From Desulfobacteraceae bacterium (lineage in GTDB: Bacteria > Desulfobacterota > Desulfobacteria > Desulfobacterales > JAUWMJ01), in assembly GCA_030612225.1 (NCBI GenBank), contig JAUWOH010000095.1:1-9819 (forward strand): a stretch of 9,819 nt of DNA, in the 5' to 3' direction. Positions 1 to 6,652 of this stretch are shown here, one piece after another. The first letter of the stretch is position 1. The number at the start of each line of letters is the position of its first letter. The translations under genes and the position numbers were made by a program. The notes under the pieces are model-generated. The model did not search any database. It saw only the letters and a list, made by a program, of their open reading frames with translations, and was not told where the DNA came from.

Positions 1-216
1 ATGTTCATTTCGCAGTTCCCTGGCAATTATAATAACAACGCGTAAACCGGCACTGGATATAAACGATACATTTTCCATATTCAATACAAACTGACTGCGG
101 CCTTTTTCGATTCTTTCCCGTATAAATTTTTCCACAGCATCACTGGTGTTGGCATCGAATCGCCCTTGAAGCTTAATACTTGATACATCATCTAATATGG
201 TCTCTTCTATTTTCAT
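1..216 (-). CDS. STAS-domain protein, anti-sigma-factor antagonist family (partial; C-terminus outside the window)
   Basis: Only the first 72 codons are present; the gene runs off the left edge. The translation begins MKIEETILDDVSSIKLQGRF and contains LNMENVSFISSAGLRVVI at about residues 45-62. That is the STAS signature: a buried strand followed by a loop with the serine pair S54-S55, then the helix starting AGLRV. In SpoIIAA/RsbV-type antagonists a serine in this loop is phosphorylated by a partner kinase (anti-sigma factor) and dephosphorylated by a PP2C phosphatase, so the protein acts as a cytoplasmic switch. The start at 216 is supported by AAAGGGA (227-221) just upstream. The other nearby ATG, at 230, reaches a stop after five codons. 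It begins 20 nt after the MBL gene stop, so the two are probably co-transcribed. The partner kinase and phosphatase are not in the window. Family assignment is firm; the regulatory target is unknown. Confidence 0.88.
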   Translation of the reverse strand, partial: MKIEETILDDVSSIKLQGRFDANTSDAVEKFIRERIEKGRSQFVLNMENVSFISSAGLRVVIIIARELRNEH

Positions 217-236
217 CTTTTCCCTTTCATAAAATC

Positions 237-1175
237 TTAAATCGTCATGCTTAGCCCTTCGGACGCCAGTAAAAGCTCAAGAGGTACTTTTGGCTGATTA
301 ATATCAACATACTCTTTGGCCTTTAAAAGAATTTCATATAATTTCTCATCATTATAGCCGGGTTCATGGTGTGTGAATACAAGTTTTTTCACTTTAGCTT
401 CAATGGCCATATCAATACCTGTAAACACATTGCTGTGGCCCCAGTCTTCCTTTTCAACATTTTCCAGCATTGTATATTGAGCATCGAATATCAGCATGTC
501 TGCGTCATGGAAAAAATCGGTAAAAGGCTTAAGCGATTCTGCGGATAGTTCTTTATATTCGGAATCTGTTGCATAAACTATTGTTTTATTATCATATGTA
601 ACTCGATAACTGTAGCTTCCACCTGGATGGTTAAGGGGAAAATTTTCAATTTTAACATCACCTATATGAAGTTGTTTATGCTCATTTAAACGAACGAATC
701 TAAAAATTGGAGATAATGGTGCTGGAAAGTACTCAGCATTTTGCTGCCTTGCAAGGCGCTCTTTAAGTCCTGAAAACGGACTGTAAAAAGTCAGATTATT
801 TTCAGAGGAAAAAGCCGGGACAAAGAAAGGAATTCCGTTGATATGATCCCAGTGTGTGTGTGTCATCAAAATATGAGCTTCAATTGGATTTCCCCCGGAT
901 CTTTTAATCAGATCCAGACCCAGCCGACGAAAGCCTGTGCCTGCATCGAAAACAAGAGTTTTACCTCCTGCCTGTATCTCCACACAGGCTGTGTCCCCTC
1001 CAACTGTCCTGCGGATATGCAGGGGCAAACTTTCCAAAAAGCCAGGCACCTGACCATCGTTTGTAATACCTGCTTTTATTCCCAGTTTCACTGCTGTTTC
1101 AATTTTAACTTCAAGCTCGGCGTTTGTAAGAGGAGTTGCTATTGAACCTCGTACTCCCCAGAATCGTATATACAT
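237..1175 (-). CDS. MBL-fold metallo-hydrolase of the WGVRGS / PhnP-like group
   Basis: A complete 312-residue protein with the metallo-beta-lactamase fold. Visible motifs are the N-terminal FWGVRGS (5-11), GGDTACVEI (59-67), FDAGTG (76-81), the metal-binding THTHWDHI (105-112; ligands H106, H108, D110, H111), LNHPGG with H183, ATDSEY with D204, WGHSN with H247, and THHEPGYND with H269/H270. All expected ligands of a two-metal centre are present, so it should be an active hydrolase. Phosphodiester or another ester are the usual substrates in this COG1234/COG1235-like group, but the substrate cannot be read from sequence. No signal peptide is seen, so it is cytoplasmic. The start at 1175 has AAAGGA four bases upstream (1185-1180). 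It sits 20 nt ahead of a STAS antagonist gene, and the pairing suggests a signalling role rather than antibiotic resistance. It is not a class B beta-lactamase: the N-terminus and the WGHS/HHEP motifs belong to a different branch. Confidence 0.9.
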   Translation of the reverse strand: MYIRFWGVRGSIATPLTNAELEVKIETAVKLGIKAGITNDGQVPGFLESLPLHIRRTVGGDTACVEIQAGGKTLVFDAGTGFRRLGLDLIKRSGGNPIEAHILMTHTHWDHINGIPFFVPAFSSENNLTFYSPFSGLKERLARQQNAEYFPAPLSPIFRFVRLNEHKQLHIGDVKIENFPLNHPGGSYSYRVTYDNKTIVYATDSEYKELSAESLKPFTDFFHDADMLIFDAQYTMLENVEKEDWGHSNVFTGIDMAIEAKVKKLVFTHHEPGYNDEKLYEILLKAKEYVDINQPKVPLELLLASEGLSMTI

Positions 1176-1243
1176 GATATCCTTTCGCTGCGCAGTTTAG
1201 CACTTTGACAATTCGCCTGATTTCCTTCTTAAGTGTTTATTAT

Positions 1244-1382
1244 ATGAATGTCGAACATCGAACGTTCAACATCGAACGTCGAATAAGGATATCGCTTCGC
1301 TCCCTTTGATTATAAAATTGAAACACCGAAGGTGTACAGTCATTCGATGTTCGACGTTGGATGTTCGATGTTGGACGTTCAT
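1244..1382. repeat. Long inverted-repeat element 1 (heptamer-word arms, conserved core)
   Basis: The left arm (1244-1284) and right arm (1342-1382) are inverted copies matching at 35 of 41 positions. Each arm is itself a tandem of degenerate 7-mers, consensus SAACRTC (GAACATC, GAACGTT, CAACATC, GAACGTC and so on), ending in GAAT. Two bases inside the left arm is the core motif GGATATCGCTTCGCTCC (1287-1303). An AT-rich stretch and TTGA follow, then a small hairpin ACACC-gaa-GGTGT (1323-1335). The same layout recurs at 6459-6582 and, inverted, at 9216-9480. The element fills most of the 300-base gap between the PKD gene and the MBL gene. The rest of the gap (1176-1243 and 1383-1475) shows only the MBL ribosome-binding site. 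No flanking target duplication and no ORF are visible, so its nature (non-autonomous mobile repeat, structured RNA or protein-binding site) is open. Confidence 0.85.
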
Positions 1383-1475
1383 TTTTAAAGTTTTGGTTCA
1401 TAGTTCAGTGTTTAATAGAATATTTTGCATTCAAATTTGCGCTGGTCAGGAGTACTGAAATTATCATCTTTATAC

Positions 1476-4400
1476 TTATTTCCGTCGTTTAACTCTAACC
1501 GTTACTGCATTATAACTGACACTCGATTTCAATCTCATACCATCGTCAACACGTAATTTAACAGTGTATTTCCCCGGTTTCTTGAAACGATGGGTTACCT
1601 TTGGCCCCTGTGCGCTCTGACCATCGCCGAAGTTCCAGGAAAAAGTTAACGGATCGTCATCAGGATCGTATGATCCGGTAGCATCAAAAACGATTACATC
1701 ATATACTCCATACGAAACTTTTTCAAGTCTGGCCTTAATGACGGCGACTGGTGGAGCATTAACGCGAATATTTACAACATCTTCAGAAATATTACAATTG
1801 GTTTCGGAATTATCAACTGCAACAAGTCGAACCCGGTAATTACCCGGATTTTTATAACGGTGTGTTATCTTTGCCCCTTTGGCGACATTTCCGTCACCAA
1901 AATCCCACTTATAAGACTTGATATTGCCATCACGGTCCTTTGTCGCTGATCCGTCAAACGAAACCTTTTCTCCGGGAGAAACGATGCGGTCTAATCCTGC
2001 ATTGGCAACCGGAGGTTCATTGACAGTAATAATTGCTGAAGTTTGTGCAAGACTGTTGCTCACCCCATTGCCGTCATCAACCTCCAGTGTTACCGTATAA
2101 TTTCCGGGAAGTCGGTAAGTATGTTTGACTTCTTTTTCCTCTAGAGGAGAACTCATATCACCAAAATGCCATGTATAGCCTGCAATCTCACCGTCAGGAT
2201 CGTAAGAACCGCTTGCGCTCAGCAGCACCTCTTCCCCTGCACAAAGAATTTTTTTTGTTTTTATAACCGGCAGGGGCGTTTCATTTACGGAAATAACCAG
2301 TGTATAGGTTGAGTTGTTATTGGCCAGTTTTGTGTTGTCTGTGACACGCAAAACCACTTTGTAGCGGCCTCCCTTTTTATATTGATGCCTGGCCAGCACA
2401 CCAGCATCCTTGTAATCGTCGCCGAAATCCCAATTATAAGAAGCTATGACACCGTCAGGGTCACGGGAGGAAGATGCGTTAAAGGTGACAATCTGATTCA
2501 CCCCTACCAAACGGTCATTTTTTTTCGGTCTTTTAAGCCCGTCTGAAGTTGCCTCTGCGACAGGCGGTGCATTAATGCTTATAGTTTTTTGTTTTGACGT
2601 TTTGTTGCAATCAGTTTTAGAATCCGCAGAAACTGTAAGTTTGACAACATAGAAGCCGAATTCTGCATATATATGTTCTATTTTTTCACCCTCCCCATAG
2701 GTTCCGTCTCCAAAATCCCAGTTCCATTGTAAAATATTTCCACTTCGAACTGTTGACTGGTGGGCATCAAAGACTACCGGCTTTCCCATCTGTGCCGATG
2801 CCAAACATGTAAATTTTGCAACCGGGGCTTCATGAATCACAACTATCATCTCATCGTTATCTGTATTATTGCAATCACCTATACGGTCTCCGGTGATGGT
2901 CAGTCTGACCTTATATGTACCTGCCCCGGCATAAACATGAGTCGGAGTTGGTCCGCCTCCCACAGCGCCATCGCCAAAATCCCATAGAAAACTGTTTACC
3001 AAGCCATCAACATCCTTTGATTTTGTGCCGTCAAATCGAATTGGAATTCCAGCACATGCTGTTTGATCAGGTCCCGCATTAGCCACCGGCGATTCGACAA
3101 CCGTAACCACTATTTGATTTCTGCCTGTACTCCCTTCCTTTAAGCCGGAATCATCCGTTACTGTCATGGTTACCAGGTATACCCCACCTTTATCATAGCT
3201 TTTTGTCGGATTAACTCCTTCGGCTGTCGATCCGTCTCCAAAATCCCAGTGATATTTCATCAGGCCGCCTTCAGGATCTACTGAAGAGTTTCCATCAAAA
3301 ATTACAACTTTTCCTGCGCAAGTCTTCCTGTTTCCACCGGCGTTTGCAACCGGAGCATCGTTGATCTTAACAGATATGGAGGAAGTTGAGCGGGCATTAG
3401 ACAAACCGGTTCCATCGTCAACAGTCAGGATAACCGGATAGTTACCTCCCTTTACGAAAGTATGAAAAACCCTTGCACCTTTCCGGGACGGTGTTCCATC
3501 GCCAAAATTCCAGGTATAAGTCAAAGGATCTCCATCTGCATCACTGGAGGCTAAACCGTCCAACAGAACTGTTCTTTCAGATGTATGAATATTTTTCCCG
3601 GCGTTTGTCCTGGGACGGTGATTGACCTTTATAGAAATTTTATCCTGGGACGTAGAATTTTCAACGCGGTAATTATCAACTACGGTCAAAGTGGCACTGT
3701 ATGCCCCGGATGCAGCAAAACTTCGCCGGACTTTGGCGGACTGAAAGGCTTTGGTTAATTTATCGGCCGCTTTTTTATCGCTGAAATCCCATTGATAAAA
3801 AACAATCTTTCCATCGGTATCGTATGACCGGCTTCCATCAAGCAAAACTTTTTCACCGGGTGCGACAACAAGATCACCTCCGGCAACAGCCACAGGGGAC
3901 CGGTTTATTACTACCACTGCTTCATCAAACCCTACATCGCTTTCTTTTGCAAAATTGTCGTAAACAGTCAATAAAGCGTTGTATTTACCTGGGATAGAGT
4001 AGCTGTGAGATACCTTAATGCCATCCTGGATTGTACCATCACCGAAATCCCATACATATTTGATAATCTTACCATCCGGATCCACTGAAGCGCTCCCGTC
4101 AAAAACAAACACCTGTCCGGGTATACCAACGCGATCACGACCGGCATCGGCTATTGGCAGATGGTTCACAGTTAGCGTCATTTCATTATATGTGCGACTT
4201 GTGGACGTCTTAGAATCGTCAAGCACTGTCAGGCGCACGGTGTATTCTCCTGGATTTCGGAAAGTATGGAGAACCGAAACTCCTTTGCCCGTCTCTCCGT
4301 CTCCGAAATTCCATAAATATTTAATAATCTTACCGTCCGGGTCATGGGAGTCGGATGCATCAAACTTCACTTCCCTGATTTTAACATGTTGGTCAGGACC

Positions 4401-6407
4401 TGCAACAGCGACCGGTGGATGGTTAATAACTACAAAGGCAGTATCTTGACTAGTATCAGTGCTGGATCCGGAATCGTCCTTTACGGTTAATGTTACAATG
4501 TATTTCCCAGGATTTGAATAACTGTGCTTTACAGTTTTTGTCCTGAAGTCTGTTTTTTGCTTTGTCCCGTCGCCAAAATCCCATAAAAATTCGATAAGCT
4601 TCCCGTCTTTATCCATCGATCTTGAAGCGTTAAAAATAATCGTTTCCCCGGCGGAAGCTATATGGTCTTTACCCGCTCGGGCAATCGGCGGATCGTTGAC
4701 AATAACCGTTAAGGTGTCCGAAGTTGTTTTATTTATAGCATTAGAATCATCAATGACCGCAAGCCTCACCCTGTAAATTCCTGGTTTTTTAAAAGCGTGA
4801 GTTATAATGATACCGCTGTTTTTTGTCCCATCGCCCAAAATCCATTCATAAGAAATTATTTTACCATCTATGTCCCTGCTGTCCGCACCGCTGAAGCTGA
4901 TTGGTTCATTCACCGAGGCAATCCGATCCTTACCGATATTGACTGTCGGAGAAGAGTTGACAAAAACTTTGCACTGGTCTGTGGCAAAATTACACAAACT
5001 GCCGGAGTTATCTTCCACACGCAACTTGACTGTGTACAAACCCGGTTTGCTGAAGACATGCCTGATTTTTCTGCCTCTGGCTTTACGCCCGTCGCCTAAA
5101 TCCCAGTAGTGGCGTACTACCTTCCCGTCAGGATCGGTCGATTTAGAAGCATCAAAATAAAGTTTTTCGCCCGGAGCCGCAAGTAGATCGGGTCCGGCAT
5201 TAGCCGTCGGAGGATGATTTACCTTTACAGTAAATCGTTTAATTGCACTGTTGTTAATCAGACCTGAATCACTTTCAATAATCACGCTGGCTTTGTAACG
5301 ACCCGGCGATTCGTATCTGTGAGTGACAGGTACGCCTTTTTCGCTGGTTCCATCGCCAAAATTCCAGGTAAATTTTAACGCATCTCCCTCCGGGTCAACC
5401 GTACGAAGCCCGTTAAAAAGAAATGTATTGCAATCATCGAGCTGTTCAAGATCAATTTGAGGTCTGGGACGGGCATTCGGTTCATGGAGATATATGGAAA
5501 CCAGCATGGAAAGCAGGTTGCCGTGTTTATCGGTAACATAAAATGTCCCGTCGTTGGGCATTTCCCGCCCTCCTTCAAACCGGAGAGCGCACATGCGACC
5601 TACTTCAATTTCCTTGAGTAGAACAACTCCTTTCATCCATTCATTCTGACCGGAAGAGCTAACTTTCAGATTGGAACGAAAAGCTGTGTCCACACCAATT
5701 TTTGCACTGGAAAGATCAAAGTTGTGTACTACGATCTCGCGTACATCTTCAGGAACGAAAAACCGCATTTCCGAAAATACGCCTGGTCGTGGCAGGCGAA
5801 TAGTCGGCGCAAACGTAAAAATCTCAACTTCATCAGATGGTGTGTTGCTGTGTTCTTCGCTTGACACCGTAATAAGAAAAGCATTGCCGTCATCACCTTC
5901 TTTTCCTTCAATTACAACTTTAAAATATCGAAACTGACCGACTTTTTCACCGTCTTCGGGTTTAATTCGAGCAAAAGTATACCATTTATTGTCGATAAGG
6001 TGGTTTTCTCCAAACTCTTCATTTGCGAGAAGAATACCTGCATACAAATCCGATTTGGCAGGCGTCGGTTTTCGTATTCCGGGAGATGAATATGCGCCTT
6101 TCCCTCCGAACAACTTAAAACTGGTTCGGGTATTGAATTTCCCGTGATATCTGGCGTCCACTTCACCGCCGCAGTCAGCGTCGAAAATGCGAACATATAC
6201 AGGGTCGCGCATCTGATCAGGCATCCTTATGAAAATAACCTGGAAAAAGTCATCATCCCCTTCAACTGTACCTGCATCAATGCCATAAGTAATCAGGTAT
6301 GCAGGTTCAGCTCCAAAGGCCTGTGATGAAACAGCCCATAAGAAGACAACGAATATCAATGCTATTTTCAAACAGCGTCCGGAAATATTAAAATATTTTT
6401 GGTTCAT
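1476..6407 (-). CDS. Giant exported PKD-repeat protein (15 PKD domains)
   Basis: A 1643-residue protein. Residues 1-33 are a Sec signal peptide: a basic start, the hydrophobic core IALIFVVFLWAV, and cleavage near QAFGA. Residues 34-315 are a beta-rich N-terminal region I do not recognise, with cysteines C79 and C273. From about 315 to 1640 there are 15 consecutive PKD (Ig-like) domains, each with a DPDG-type turn, a W[DN]FGDG-type motif and a PG.Y strand. The conserved Trp residues are at 348, 435, 522, 609, 699, 786, 873, 966, 1054, 1142, 1230, 1326, 1413, 1501 and 1591. Linkers read VNHPP.A.AGPD. The chain ends VTVRVKRRK with no membrane anchor, LPXTG, PEP-CTERM or dockerin, and no catalytic domain is recognisable. 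PKD arrays usually act as rigid extracellular spacers or in protein/carbohydrate contacts, so a surface, adhesive or structural role is inferred. The start has AAAGG eight bases upstream (6420-6416). The LysM-FecR protein gene lies 245 nt upstream on the same strand. Confidence 0.93.
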   Translation of the reverse strand: MNQKYFNISGRCLKIALIFVVFLWAVSSQAFGAEPAYLITYGIDAGTVEGDDDFFQVIFIRMPDQMRDPVYVRIFDADCGGEVDARYHGKFNTRTSFKLFGGKGAYSSPGIRKPTPAKSDLYAGILLANEEFGENHLIDNKWYTFARIKPEDGEKVGQFRYFKVVIEGKEGDDGNAFLITVSSEEHSNTPSDEVEIFTFAPTIRLPRPGVFSEMRFFVPEDVREIVVHNFDLSSAKIGVDTAFRSNLKVSSSGQNEWMKGVVLLKEIEVGRMCALRFEGGREMPNDGTFYVTDKHGNLLSMLVSIYLHEPNARPRPQIDLEQLDDCNTFLFNGLRTVDPEGDALKFTWNFGDGTSEKGVPVTHRYESPGRYKASVIIESDSGLINNSAIKRFTVKVNHPPTANAGPDLLAAPGEKLYFDASKSTDPDGKVVRHYWDLGDGRKARGRKIRHVFSKPGLYTVKLRVEDNSGSLCNFATDQCKVFVNSSPTVNIGKDRIASVNEPISFSGADSRDIDGKIISYEWILGDGTKNSGIIITHAFKKPGIYRVRLAVIDDSNAINKTTSDTLTVIVNDPPIARAGKDHIASAGETIIFNASRSMDKDGKLIEFLWDFGDGTKQKTDFRTKTVKHSYSNPGKYIVTLTVKDDSGSSTDTSQDTAFVVINHPPVAVAGPDQHVKIREVKFDASDSHDPDGKIIKYLWNFGDGETGKGVSVLHTFRNPGEYTVRLTVLDDSKTSTSRTYNEMTLTVNHLPIADAGRDRVGIPGQVFVFDGSASVDPDGKIIKYVWDFGDGTIQDGIKVSHSYSIPGKYNALLTVYDNFAKESDVGFDEAVVVINRSPVAVAGGDLVVAPGEKVLLDGSRSYDTDGKIVFYQWDFSDKKAADKLTKAFQSAKVRRSFAASGAYSATLTVVDNYRVENSTSQDKISIKVNHRPRTNAGKNIHTSERTVLLDGLASSDADGDPLTYTWNFGDGTPSRKGARVFHTFVKGGNYPVILTVDDGTGLSNARSTSSISVKINDAPVANAGGNRKTCAGKVVIFDGNSSVDPEGGLMKYHWDFGDGSTAEGVNPTKSYDKGGVYLVTMTVTDDSGLKEGSTGRNQIVVTVVESPVANAGPDQTACAGIPIRFDGTKSKDVDGLVNSFLWDFGDGAVGGGPTPTHVYAGAGTYKVRLTITGDRIGDCNNTDNDEMIVVIHEAPVAKFTCLASAQMGKPVVFDAHQSTVRSGNILQWNWDFGDGTYGEGEKIEHIYAEFGFYVVKLTVSADSKTDCNKTSKQKTISINAPPVAEATSDGLKRPKKNDRLVGVNQIVTFNASSSRDPDGVIASYNWDFGDDYKDAGVLARHQYKKGGRYKVVLRVTDNTKLANNNSTYTLVISVNETPLPVIKTKKILCAGEEVLLSASGSYDPDGEIAGYTWHFGDMSSPLEEKEVKHTYRLPGNYTVTLEVDDGNGVSNSLAQTSAIITVNEPPVANAGLDRIVSPGEKVSFDGSATKDRDGNIKSYKWDFGDGNVAKGAKITHRYKNPGNYRVRLVAVDNSETNCNISEDVVNIRVNAPPVAVIKARLEKVSYGVYDVIVFDATGSYDPDDDPLTFSWNFGDGQSAQGPKVTHRFKKPGKYTVKLRVDDGMRLKSSVSYNAVTVRVKRRK
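1485..5465 (-). repeat. Tandem array of 15 PKD-domain coding units
   Basis: This is the repeated part of the PKD gene. Trp-to-Trp spacing is 87 residues for most neighbours, or 88 to 96 where loops are longer (steps 87, 87, 87, 90, 87, 87, 93, 88, 88, 88, 96, 87, 88, 90), so the DNA period is about 261-288 bases. Units 5 and 6 are the most alike at the motif (DPDGKIIKYLWNFGDG against DPDGKIIKYVWDFGDG). Unit 7 has WDFSDKK in place of WDFGDG plus an insertion. Unit 11 lacks the DPDG turn (VRSG instead). Unit 12 has a Lys-rich insertion near 1291-1300. The units are diverged rather than near-identical, so the array is old and should be fairly stable to recombination. Confidence 0.9.
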
Positions 6408-6441
6408 CTGATAGACCTTTTAATATTTGTTAACACCTAAC

Positions 6442-6454
6442 CCGGCCAAGCCGG
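6442..6454. other. Small perfect hairpin in the leader of the PKD gene
   Basis: CCGGC-caa-GCCGG gives a 5-bp GC stem with a 3-base loop. It lies 35 nt upstream of the PKD gene start, between inverted-repeat element 2 and the ribosome-binding site. No T-run follows on either strand, so it is not a standard intrinsic terminator. It could shape the 5' leader of the mRNA or be incidental. I see no convincing promoter for the PKD gene in this gap. Confidence 0.4.
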
Positions 6455-6458
6455 AACC

Positions 6459-6582
6459 TGATTGAATATTGATGATTGAAGATTGAATATTTGTGGATGT
6501 CGCTTCGCTCTGTCATTTTATTAAATTGATCCGCCGGAAGCGGACCTTAAATAGTCAATCTTCAATCGACAATATTCAATCA
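6459..6582. repeat. Long inverted-repeat element 2 (GATTGAA-word arms, conserved core)
   Basis: The left arm (6459-6492) and right arm (6549-6582) are inverted copies matching at 31 of 34 positions. The arms are 7-nt tandem words around GATTGAA/TATTGAT. Two bases inside the left arm is GGATGTCGCTTCGCTC (6495-6510), nearly the same as in element 1. Then come an AT-rich stretch, AAATTGA, and the hairpin TCCGC-cggaa-GCGGA (6530-6544). The orientation is the same as element 1. It lies between the LysM-FecR gene and the PKD gene, both read leftwards. The rest of this 245-base gap (6583-6652) is AT-rich with no terminator that I can identify. Confidence 0.83.
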
Positions 6583-6652
6583 TTTGGAGACGGTGAAAAT
6601 ATTTCAATCCAATTTTTTTGACACCAAATACAAAAAAATTACTTTTAAGGTA

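Noticed and set aside
366..1145. Plus-strand open frames opposite the MBL gene
   Set aside because: They are antisense to an MBL gene with all metal-ligand motifs and have no ribosome-binding site or family features.
237..1175. Antibiotic-resistance metallo-beta-lactamase
   Set aside because: No signal peptide, and the WGVRGS, WGHS and HHEP motifs place it in a different MBL-fold branch.
1244..1382. CRISPR array, suggested by the repeated short words
   Set aside because: Units are 7 nt with no spacers of unique sequence, the arms are inverted relative to each other, and no cas gene is nearby.
4018..4449. Plus-strand open frame of 143 codons opposite the PKD array
   Set aside because: Its repeated phrases (IILPSGS) are the antisense translation of the repeated PKD motifs, not independent coding sequence.
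6442..6454. Intrinsic terminator at the GC hairpin
   Set aside because: The stem is only 5 bp and no T-run follows on either strand.
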